This document shows, piece by piece, positions 1-10,675 of a stretch of DNA of 64,000 bases (positions are counted from its first letter, which is position 1; each line of letters starts with the position of its first letter). Made by a program: the position numbers and the translations under genes. The notes under the pieces are model-generated. The model searched no databases. It saw only the letters and a program-made list of their open reading frames with translations, and was not told the origin of the DNA. This DNA is from Gelatoporia subvermispora B (Eukaryota > Basidiomycota > Agaricomycetes > Polyporales > Gelatoporiaceae). The DNA lies in contig KB445791.1 in the NCBI GenBank assembly GCA_000320605.2, forward strand, positions 638,272 to 702,271, read 5' to 3'.

Positions 1-2846
1 GCACCTTGATTGTGTCCCAAACACTGCCCGCCTTACAACTTCCGCTGTAACACTTCCCGCCGTAGCCTATTTCGCAGTGTGAGCTCAAGCGAAACCATAA
101 AAATAGGGACTATCATACCGCAAGGAGAACCATTTATGAGCTGCGATTGCAAGACGACGCATTGACCAGAGTTACTCGGGTCTTGACAGGAGACTTGACA
201 CGACTTCTCGTCTTGGCTTGGGCACGCAGACTGCAAATTGAGGGATGACCCAAGCGTCTGGCATTGCACTGGGAAAGGTCAGAGGATGAAATCGTGGTGC
301 ATGAGCGCAGAGCCCTGACTCACGGTTCAAGGAGGTACACTGCCCGCTAGCACAAGCCAGTCCGTTCGAACCACAGCTCTTGCCTATAAACAGTCGCGAT
401 CAGTACGATGACCGTACCTTACGGGTGAGAGACAAACCATCTGGAGCAACGACATCAGGGGGACACTCGGACGAATTGCCAGTGCACATCTCGGCCGTGT
501 CGCATTGGGTATCCTTCGCGGGCCGACAAACCTGTGTCGAGGGCGAGAACGAGCACTTGCCCGTGCAGCACGGGCTGCTCGTGGGATCACACACGGCGCC
601 CGTGGTAAACTTGCACGTCTGCGAGTCGCAGCATGTAGAATTGATCCCCTGCCCTGGGTCGCAGTCCTCGCCCTCCTCGACAATGCCGTTGCCGCACATC
701 TGTAGGCTGATTGTCTTGATGCTGGTGTTGGGATCCACGAGACAGCTCGTGTTCGTCATCTCGCCGGGATCGCCGAGCATCAAAGAGCCTATATGTGCCG
801 TCAGCGAGGCCGGCGTCAGCTGAGAATGGGGTCAGGCTTACATATGTTACCCAAGCTGCACGGAGAAAACTGCATCTCGCCCGCTTCGGTGACAGGGTTC
901 ATGACGAATTTTCCGTTGGCATTGCAGCTCGACGACGTGAATGGGCAACAGTTGATCCCATTCGAAGGACACCCGTCGGTGCACTATGCGAGCAGGGCAC
1001 AAAACATTTGCATCTAGGGCCATTTCATGATTCTCGACCATATACTCACATCATGCTGGGGAAGTATGTCAGGACCAGGCTGGGGCTAAACCGTAAGAAC
1101 GGCACTCACAATAGCTCCGAAGTTGTGCCCGATCTCATGTGAGACGACTTGCCACTCTGTCATGCCAGCTGTCGAGACAGCGGTACCCGACACGATACTC
1201 GGAGCCTTGCCAGTAGCCGACTGTTGACACCTATGAGACACATTAGGATGTAGAGGTGAATCATAAAGTATGATACTTACAACGTTGCAACATAAGCGAT
1301 GCCTACTTCTGAGCCAGTGGGGCATCCACTCATGAGGTGCCACAATCCAGCCCCATCATTGGCTTTCTCACCACGCCAGCCAGAGAATATGGACAGTCGA
1401 CTGTCCAAGGTAGTGTTGGTCGAGCAAGCAAGGTCCCATGGCGCTGAAGCATTCGGGGTACTAGGACAACTGATGACATCGTAGAGAATCTCAGCGGAGC
1501 CTTGAACAAGAGGCTCTCAGCACTAACGTCGTATCCTGAACCTGCAGTTCAATAATCCCGAGGCTGACATTGAAAGTCGACTGCCAACAACATGAGATGT
1601 AAGAAATCGATATCATAAGAAACTTTGCTCACCTTATATAGAGCACTCGCAGAATTCCAGTTCGTCAAAATCTGCTGCGTTGCGTTCTCCCGTGAGCCAT
1701 ATTGGCTCACGTATTCACAATCAGCGGCGACCCCCATGTATACAATCTTCTGCGTGCTTGGGCAGCCAGCGTTGGACCCAATATAATCCTCGAAGCTACG
1801 TCGGGACGTGAGTTTCGCGCCGGGTTGTCATTATAAGTAGCGCACTTTGAGCTCATGTTGCCATTTGCAACGTCATCGCGCCTCGCCAAACCAGAGCCGG
1901 ACAGACCCCAGAAAGCGAGAGGATCGTACCAGGGAGTCACAGGTTGTTTACTTGGTCCTCGCAATGCCGGATTTTGAATTGGATCAGTGTTAAATGACAC
2001 AGACTCGTGGGCGCATGTCGGAGGTCGCGCAGGAGTCTCATCTCCAATGACACTCCCAGATAGTGCTGCGGCCTCTTCATCCAGTGGCATGATATCAGAG
2101 TCCCGCCAGATCACGAGCGATGCATCAGGGTCCGCAGCAGAGATGGTGATGTGCGGATCAAGTGAATGTTTGTTGCGCAGATAGTTGTCCTTCGTCATGA
2201 CATGATGAACCATGCCATTGACAGAAAATGCGCCTTCGAAGGACGGCGCGAGACCGGCCTCCGTGTCGCCCTGATGGTGTACCATAATGCGAGCCCAACC
2301 GAGCTCGGACTTGCCGGATGGGCGTGGTAGGACACCAGCTGCATCTTCCCTCAGCCTCTCCGGGGTGGCCTCTGCATGTACGACTTCTCCCCAGTACGCC
2401 TTTACTGACTCCCGGAGTAACGGTTCAGTGTGTGACAGAACGGACTGTCCGTTGGACAGAGTAGTATAGTAGTTGATACGTGCGGCAGGGTGTACGAGGT
2501 GATCATTGGGCCGTAGGTGCAGGTAGAACGTGTCGCCAAAAGCAAAGAGCTTCAAGCGGAAGGTATCCGAGTGCTGGAGGATCGGAGAATCTGCGAGGAC
2601 AGATCGTTTGCCGAACAGCTGAGTTGCTTTTCGGGGCAGGATCTCGATGGCAAGAGTAGAGGGATGCTCCAGACGTTTGATTGGCCGTGAACGCAGGCTA
2701 GATGCTGATGCTACAACGCGGTGCACGGCGAGCAATAAGGGCTCGTGTCGGCCAATACTGTAACCGGCTGAGAACATACCTGATATAATGCTGAAACATA
2801 ATACAATTGCGAGGAAAACCGCACGAGTGAAAGTAAAGGGGGACAT
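1..2846 (-). CDS. ADAM-type secreted/membrane zinc metalloprotease (M12B reprolysin plus disintegrin), partial
   Basis: The gene runs off the left edge; the C-terminal part is missing. Joined exons (minus): 2780-2846, 1846-2710, 1633-1795, 1528-1580, 1281-1469, 1110-1230, 1050-1055, 842-983, 423-788, 324-383, 119-268, <1-66; all phases agree. The ATG at 2846 is followed by a signal peptide that is completed across intron 1. Order: signal, propeptide-like region (to about residue 320), reprolysin domain with HEIGHNFGAI (477-486) continued by HD (487-488), then a cysteine-rich stretch, disintegrin domain (about 555-675, CGNGIVEEGEDC) and a Cys-rich region. The metal-binding motif HExGHxxGxxHD is complete only because a 6-nt exon supplies its last His and Asp. 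The intron at 384-422 is only 39 nt. Fungal ADAMs are known as predicted sheddases/secreted proteases; the substrate is not inferable. Family assignment is firm; exon ends are predicted. Confidence 0.9.
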
Positions 2847-5800
2847 TGAAGGATGCAGATTCTGCTTCCACTGAAGAGCAGCTTCTGCACGACACTGCGG
2901 AATTGGCGAGCTCAGAACTCCGAACCGAGAGTCGGTGGACAATGCTTGGCGTCCTGTGTTCGTCCGACCTGCGGAGATTCAAGTAGAAAGCCTTCCAGAT
3001 ATTACAAAAGCAACCGCAAGACGAGATCCAAAGGAAGGAGAGAACGAACGAAAGAGGAGAGACACTGACTCCCATGGACTGGGCAATCTCACTGCCCTTG
3101 CTGCCAAGCTGAGGTCGCCAACGGCCGTCCCATCACAGTGCAACCGCCGCAAGCGCTGCGGCACCCTTCCTGGCCAATCGCATCACGTGGCAACGCATCG
3201 CGTCCATCTGCCACCAGCATCTGGTTGGCTTTCCATCGTTCGTGAACTTTCGTGAAACACTCCCCACGACAGCCCGCACTTGTATACTAAACCCAGTATC
3301 ACTCGGGTACTCGGGATTCATTTCATCTGGCTTGGTAGATAATAGCGTACTTCAGGCTCTCCGTGCAGATAGACTTACCTTCACAGCCGAATGTGTTGCT
3401 ACAGGTTGCTTCGTGGCGAATTAGAAGTGTTGTCAACTTTATATCTCTTCAGCCGCACCGTCTGCTTGCGGTGTTAAGCGTCTTGTACTGAAGTTCTGGA
3501 GGGTTCTAGTACGTTCACCTCGGCGTACACTACACGAGCTCCTCACGTCGTCAGTGGTTGGGTTTCGCTAGGTATCTCCCAGATATTCGAAATAGACGTG
3601 TTTGACCGTCGAAGAAGTGCAGTTACTATGATGACACGTAGACACAGCAGAATTCCAACTTGCGAGACAGTTTCATGGGGGGCAAGCGGTCTTCGACGGA
3701 TCGGGTATGTCTCTCGGAAAGTATCTTGATTTCCTGGACCGGACTGGCTTAGGCTCAACTGTGATAGTTATCAGCGAGACCTTCGGGCACCTACACACGA
3801 TGGGATTCTCACGCATGAGCCGGAGGTCTTCATCGGCTTGCCCCAATTTACCCATTGGATTGTCGTGACTGTGGCAGATCAAGACAACTCTCCTTTACAC
3901 ACCAAAGAGGAATTGGTGATTTTTGCATCTTCGATAAATGACACTCCCGTCTCCGCAATAGTGCTAAGGAAACCAGTTTCGACGTGGTACCGGTTTTATA
4001 TTGTGGTATTATAATTACGCTGAATCGTTTCGTGTTCTAACATCCATCCTTTATCATGAATGATGCCATCCTATGAATTGTGTCTCATCAGGGAACATGG
4101 CCTTCTGTTCATTAGAAGCTTCTGTTTCCACATTGGGCACGATGTTCGCAATCGGCAGGTATTGTTTCTGACTGTACGGCTCTCCAAGTTGACCACCTCT
4201 TATTTTCTATCCGAAAGCTACAACGTCGCCTTGCAAGCCAGTGAGTGGTTCCACCAGAGACATCCGATGTTCAAGCGCCATAGGCTCACATTGTAGGCCC
4301 AGTATACACTCGCATTGTATCAGATTGTGAATCGACCTACGGTGCGTCGCCGTGTCCCGGATTGCGTATGACAACCCGTTCATCTATGCCCTTCTCAGAG
4401 CACACGAGCATAGATCTCGGGAAATTTGTGTGAAATCGCCTAAACCGCGCGATCTGGCAATGGCAAAACATTCGCTAGACGAAATTCCGCCTTGCGCACA
4501 TTTGCAAGCTGCGTTGCTTGTAGGTATTGTCATTGTCGTATGTACCTTGAGCAAGTGGGTAATTATGACCACGATAGTGGTTACCGGGGCTTTACAACGG
4601 CCACATTTTTGCCGTCATACCCATATTAGTGTCCGCAATCCTTTCACTTCTTCTACATCATATGCGAATCTGCTCTATTCCTCGAAAATACTCGTTTTTG
4701 TTCTCCCGGATGCTGAACGGAAAGAGTTGGCGCAATTTACTGCTTCATTTGCTGAAGTGTGGTTGATGTTCTCAAAAATTCGAGATCTTACAGAGCGCTA
4801 TAGGATCGCTCAAGAACCTCTCGTCGCCATTAGACACACAGTGAAGCTGGCATCGAGAGACTCATATTCCAGAGCTGGGTGCAGATGTCTCGAGACTTCG
4901 CGTGAAAAATCTGGCATTCGTTGGCTCGGGAAGGTCCTCCGGAATTGTTGATCGGCTGGAGTTTGGGACTACTTCGAATGACTAGCTACGGACGAGGTCC
5001 TGCAAGATAATAGTATGTGACGAGATTGGGATGACGCAGATGAAGTCATATGTCTTCGATGTTGTACACGCTCTTTTGGCAATATTTAGATATGCCAGGT
5101 CGCTCGAGTGTGGTCCCGGATGACGATCTCGAATCTGCACTTCAACACCCAATCTTCTTTACGGACGAGTTTGTATTCCACAACGTCGGTCACCAGGAGA
5201 ACACTTATAGACCACAAGCTGTGTTCTCACTATACCATCGGCGAGTGATGTTCAAAGACGAAATATCTCTTGTGCGGACATCATGAAGTGCGGCCGCGGT
5301 TTAATGACCGAACTTTTAAACTCTGCGGTACAAACTTCGAGACCCAATTACCCAATTACTCGCGCAGTTTCCGTGCAGGTAATCCATCGGATGTCTGCCG
5401 TGTGCCTGCAGTTTCCACTTCATCGAGACGTGCCTGAAGGGCTCCTCGTATATATATCCACAAAACATTTAGCTCCTGCACCACGGCCATCCTTCGAATG
5501 TTTCCCTCGGACTTTCACAGTGATCTGTAACCCTAAGATGTGACACCGCCTAAGCGTCTCTCTTCAGGAACACTCGTGCCGGGTCGTGTTGTTCAGAGTA
5601 ATTGACTTTCGCTGACGGATGTGTTGATGGGCGACCACGGTCCCTAGTACTGTCGGCTGTCAGGTAGGATCGTGGCATCTTGTGCTGTTGAGCTGCACGA
5701 TACCGACATCGACTCATCAACTGAGAATAAAGACATACAGGGTTAGGTAGGTGGGAGGCACGTATGGGTCCTTCTGGTGAATGAATGATCGAGCATCAAT

Positions 5801-7670
5801 AAAAGGCTGTTCCTTCGCGTAAGAGCAACACAAGGATGGGACCAGTGGCGCCACCTGCGTGAAAGGTCTCCTGGAGCGAAATGACGGCCCTGCATACTCA
5901 AGCGAAGAAAATGATAGGGGGTTGTATCGATGTCACAAGATGCCCTGGGTGCATGATCTAAGGTACCTCGCTAAACAGCAGCCGGCCAAACCGTACGATG
6001 GATCTCACAACTCAGAGCTTTGGTTCTACTCAATCGATGCTGAGGAAGCTGAAATCGAGTACACATCAGAGTGACCCCAGAGTTCGTCGTTCGATACAAA
6101 TGCATGGGTTAGTCCATGGCGACGGCATCGCATTCAGATGGCATCGCGTGATCCTGTCCACGTTAGCTCGGTGCACAAGTGTGACGGAGCATCGGGCGCT
6201 CGTGTGGGCGGTACCAGAAACAGTATCGAAGGGGACCTTCATGAGATCTCGTATACGGAAAGGTGAATTGGCGCAGGACGAGGGCGTTATAAGGATAGCG
6301 CCTACTGCGCTTCTGCGCTCTGTGGTCCTTCCAAAGTAAGATGGACGCTCACCTGTCTCAGCTTGTTGCATGGCGACCGCGTTTTCGTGGCCCTGCAGGC
6401 CACGGTAATCTGTCGTATGTCTGATGGCAAGCATGCAAAGCATTTGACACGGGACGGCGAACATGGCCAGACATTGTGCTCGGATGCGCAAGACTGAGCC
6501 GGCCCGTAGCGTCACCAGGCTCGCGGATTTCCAGAATCACATGAGTCTCCTTCCACACAGAACGCGCATCTTTTCAGACGCTAAACATCACACAGAACCA
6601 CCCTGGCAGCAGCTGGCGCCTTCCCAGCCAGCTGGCTTACCTGGGAAGCTAATTCCGGTGCAAGTTGGCCCCGAGGCCATGCAGGACGCCGGCGCACCAT
6701 GCTACCGGTAGGAGAGGCGGATTATGTGGAGAAGAAGCTGCTGCGTGCCTGCTGTTCGTTGCTGTTCTTAGAACATATCGAACCGTTGGAAATGAGCCCA
6801 CCTTGGCGCACGCCCCCGCACAGCTGACACCACGGCGAAGCTTCCAGGTGTGCCAGAACTGTACTTCATCACCTCAAATTCCCGATCGGGCACGCTGCAG
6901 GGATGCTTTGATTCCACGATGTCAGGGTCTCCGCCATAGCCTTCTCCCAGAGCAATGGTGTGTGAACCTTGTGGCGTTAAAGCGGATATGGGATATGGAA
7001 TGCCTGCGGAACTCGTCTTTGGCAGACACAAAGTAACTGTCAGCGCAATGCGATGCCATCAACGCGAAGCTTGCCCGCTGCGCCGGGAAGCAAAGGCATT
7101 GTATGCGTGCGGCACCGACACATTAGGTTGATCAATATCGGCATGGCGAGCTCTCACACCTGTGGAACTGTGTCCATTAGACGTGCGGAGCGCCGCCCAG
7201 ACGCTGTCAATCAGTCAGAGAGTCAAATAACACGAGAGAACGCGGTGTATTCATAGAGCACAGATGAATGCCGTCACTGAATGCGTCGAATGGTGGGCCA
7301 GGTGCAGGTGCCGTGGACGTGGTGTGAGACCCACACGGCTGCATGAGAACGCCGGACATAGCGCCGGCACACCCGTCGATTTGCACGCGCGCCTCTTAGA
7401 TGCCCCTGTAAGCGCGCACACGCACAACATTAGAGCATCAGAGCGGAGTTCGAGGGATAACGAAGGATTGTTCCGCGATGCCCAGCTAAGCCGGGAACCA
7501 CGGACTGGTGATTCCGATCTAGGTTGAACTGGAAAACAAGATAACAACGCAAAGCAACAGCTGCTTGGCATCAGCCAACACCCAGTTTGATGTAGGAGAC
7601 TTACACGCACCATAACCATCCATAACCGATCGAACCACAAAGTGTCACATCGAAGCTAACATATGACAGC
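2847..7670. other. Long stretch without a recognisable gene
   Basis: About 4.8 kb upstream of the ADAM gene and downstream of the Brl1-like gene. Only short frames are open. A plus-strand frame at 3778-4014 reads like a piece of protein (e.g. FIGLPQFTHWIVV) but has no start, no partner exons I could find and no family I can name. A plus frame from the ATG at 4460 to 4951 has a hydrophobic stretch; a minus frame at 6768-7031 also looks protein-like in places. None can be joined into a convincing gene, so these may be relics of decayed genes or chance frames. Confidence 0.5.
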
Positions 7671-9220
7671 CTACTTGATCTTCGCTGCCTGGCCCCCCTC
7701 GAGCCTGCGTCTCTGCCTCGGCAGCTCAACTTCTTCCTCTTCCTGTTTGATCCACGGTTTGTTCCACTCCGGTGGTGGTGCTAGATAATGATGCGGATAC
7801 GGCGTTGCGGGTGCAATAGGAAACGCAGGGATAGCAGGCGGATGATGTGGCTGCGGGGCGTGATGCACGGGATCATGCCGCGAGCGGTAGAGTGACAGAA
7901 GCGCGTTGATGAAGACCGTCAAAAACGCGAGTGAGGTCAGGGTGAACGCCTGCAAGGGCTGTCAGCTCAAATGCGAGAGTGTACGAATACCGAGGTGAGA
8001 CGCACGAGGGTTTTCCAGCTGATAGGCTCTACGAAGCCGTTTACAACCTCCGCGATGAGCTCTGCACCGACCTTCGCCCTGCCGACTTTCGACGGGTCGC
8101 GATTCATGCACGTTTCCCACAGTCCGCATTGGTGCGCCATGGCGGGGATCGGGTTGCTAGCACAGAGATTCGTCTTGTACTGCATCGCGCACTGCGCAAT
8201 CTCCTGCACAATATCTACAACCCTCGCAAATCAGTCGTCCTCGCGTGCGCATGCAACAGCATACTACGCACCCATCGAGTACTCAGATATTCGCTGCTCC
8301 ACATCCCGCTGGACGGTGAGGATGAACTGGATGAGGAGATACAGGAACACAAGGATGAGCGAGAGGTTGAAGAAGAACTGCAGGTACCCCAGCAGGATAT
8401 ACGGCAGGTCCGACGGCGGGGGTGCGGGGCTTGGCATGTTGAGGGTATAGTGGTTCGACATGTTCTGCATCACCGCCGCATGCTGCTCATCGTCGCTGCC
8501 ATCCTCCTCTGCACTGTCTTCATCCCCATCTGCAAGCCTGACGCTCCGCGCCCGACTCCGCGCTCGCGATCTCTGCCGCGAATTGAACACCCGCCGCAGG
8601 CCGCCGAGCGCCACGGCCCGCTCGCTCTCGGGCTCCTTCAGATCTCTCTCTGGGTACGACTGCGCGGATTTGGGCGGGCTGAGCTCGGACATGTCGATCT
8701 CCGGGATCTCTGGCTGGGGAAAGGCCTTCTGAGGCGAGAAGTTTGCGGGCGGCTCCCATGGAGGACGATGTGGTGTCTGAGGCGGTTGCTGGTGGAAGAG
8801 GAAGGGTGCCCGCGCGCCTTGGCCAAATGAGGGGTATGTCGGGCTTTGTGGCGTGGTGGGAAAGGCGGGTGTAGGAGGATTGGCGTCGTTCAGTGTTCCT
8901 ACAACAATGTTCAGTATATTGATATACGTGCGTCAAGAGCCCATATATTCATGTCGGATTAGCACATGCAAATGCTCAGACGAGATGCACCGAGTCTTCT
9001 CGAGCGTGCGTCTCACTACACCTCTGTTTGAAGGACGTATATATGCGCAACGTGGCTAGCCTGACTGCAGATCGTGTGACATGGCCAGCGTACACTCACT
9101 TTTACGCGGAGTGCTCGGATCCTCCGTCCCAGAAGCCCACACCGGCTTCATGCTACTGCTCGGCCGATGCGTAAACTCAAAGTCCATCGGTGTCTCCGTC
9201 GAACGGAATGCGCGCGACAT
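7671..9220 (-). CDS. BRL1: Brl1/Brr6-family nuclear envelope membrane protein
   Basis: Exons (minus): 9100-9220, 8272-8898, 8006-8214, 7671-7949, giving about 411 residues; phases agree. The N-terminal half is Pro/Arg-rich and acidic, a transmembrane segment follows (LLGYLQFFFNLSLILVFLYL, about residues 208-227), then the conserved Brr6-like lumenal domain with its cysteines (IAQCAMQYKTNLC, MAHQCGLWETC) and a second transmembrane segment after WKTL (about 320-345), then a short tail rich in Pro and His. The arrangement of two membrane segments flanking a disulfide-bearing lumenal loop is that of yeast Brr6/Brl1, which act in the nuclear envelope in nuclear pore assembly and lipid homeostasis. 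Intron 1 (8899-9099, 201 nt) is much longer than the others. An in-frame upstream ATG at 9244 is possible. It lies head-to-head with the ClpP gene. Confidence 0.88.
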
Positions 9221-9481
9221 CGTGGGGCCGTCGTCCACAAGCATACGCAGCCAGAATCAGAAGATCAACAAGCTCAAGAGTCCTCCCAGAGATAGCAGCC
9301 AATCCAGACACCAGCCACGGGCTATGGCGAGGAACGAACCCGGAGAGTCGAGCGTGGAGGACGAGTTGGACCGGCAAAGTTCGGTGTTCGATCGGAGGGA
9401 CGCGTGCATCACGTGGACGTGGCACGAGCCCCTCGGCAAGCGCGCGTCGTGCGTACGCCCTCCCTCCTCGCCGCCAACGCG
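9221..9481. promoter_or_regulatory. Short divergent intergenic region between Brl1-like and ClpP genes
   Basis: Only about 260 bp separate the two start codons, which point away from each other, so both promoters and 5' leaders must lie or overlap here. I see no TATA box or repeated element that stands out. Inferred from gene arrangement only. Confidence 0.4.
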
Positions 9482-10675
9482 ATGGCCTCCACATCACTTT
9501 TGCGCTCTCTATCTTCTGCGGCACGCGCTCGGCTGCCAGACGTCTCGCGCCATGCACGGCGCATGCACCCGCTCGCAGGGAACTGGTCGTCAGAGACGAG
9601 GATGTCCGGGCTCGTCCCGATAGTCATCGAGCAAACCGTGAGTGCTGTGCCGCAACGGAAGTGCACTGGAGGTGCTGAAGGTTGTCTCAAATTAGGGAAG
9701 GGGAGAGAGGAGCTACGACATATTCTCGCGGCTGCTGAGGGAACGGGTCATCATGCTCTACGGGCCGGTGCGTCCTGCGTCCATCCTCCTCGAACGACCC
9801 GCTCACTCTGTTCCCAGATTGGTGACAACGACTCTGCGCTGACGGTCGCGCAGCTCCTCTTCCTCGAGGCCGAAGAGGCCTCCAAGCCCATCCACCTCTA
9901 CGTTAACTCGCCCGGCGGCAGCGTGACCGCAGGGCTCGCGATCTACGACACAGTGAGTACCGCACCGACGCCTTCCGTATCCCGCTAATTCATGCAGATG
10001 TAGATGCAGGTGTGCCCCCCGCTCCGCCCCTCTCCCACACGTCCCGCTGACCCCCGTGCGCGCAGTACGTCTCCTCGCCGATCCACACGTACTGCGTCGG
10101 CCAGGCGTGCTCCATGGGCTCGCTCCTGCTCGCCGCGGGCGAGAAGGGCAAGCGGCACGCGCTCCCGCACTCCAGCATCATGATCCACCGTGCGTGCTTC
10201 TCGCTCTCCCGCCGCACCAATTCTGACTCTGATTGCCCTGCCCCCTTCCACTTCCTGCTTCCTGGCTTCCCGGCATTCCGGTGTCCGCGCTTCCAGAGCC
10301 CTCCGGCGGCGCGTCCGGGCAGGCGTCCGACATCGCCATCCACGCGAAGGAGATCCTGCGCGTGCGCGAGGTGCTCACGGGCATCTACCAGCGGCACTGC
10401 GGCAAGGACGGCGAGCCCGTCCCAGACGGGCTAAGTCGGTTCGGTGCGTGCCCGCCCCGCTGGGGTTCCTGACCGCGCGTTCGGTGTTCGCTGACCCGCG
10501 CTGGCGTTCGCACAGCGACTGCGCTCGAGCGCGACTATTTCATGACCGGTGGGTGCGGGACGCCCCAGAGCCCGGGTACGCGCTGACTTGATTGCGTTGC
10601 ACAGCTCAGGAAGCACTCGACTTTGGGATCGTGGACAGCGTGCTGGAGCGGCGGCCCACGTTTGACGCGGCCTGA
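9482..10675 (+). CDS. CLPP: Mitochondrial ATP-dependent Clp protease proteolytic subunit (ClpP)
   Basis: Exons: 9482-9637, 9696-9767, 9818-9952, 10004-10009, 10066-10189, 10297-10443, 10516-10548, 10605-10675, giving 247 residues in frame throughout. The start chosen gives an Arg/Ser/Ala-rich N-terminus typical of a mitochondrial presequence; the frame is open upstream but lacks conservation. Catalytic triad: Ser139 (GQACSMG), His164 (SSIMIHQ) and Asp220 (ERDYF), spaced as in bacterial and human ClpP. The conserved IYDTMQY segment is complete only if a 6-nt exon (ATGCAG, 10004-10009, residues Met122-Gln123) is spliced in. ClpP forms heptameric rings in the mitochondrial matrix and works with the unfoldase ClpX. 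It is absent from baker's yeast but present in many filamentous fungi. Assignment is very secure; the microexon is inferred from conservation and splice sites. Confidence 0.95.

Noticed and set aside
1086..1343. ADAM frame seemed to lack the last zinc-binding His (reads HEIGHNFGAIVS)
   Set aside because: The GTG after Ile is a splice donor; the His-Asp are recovered in the microexon 1050-1055.
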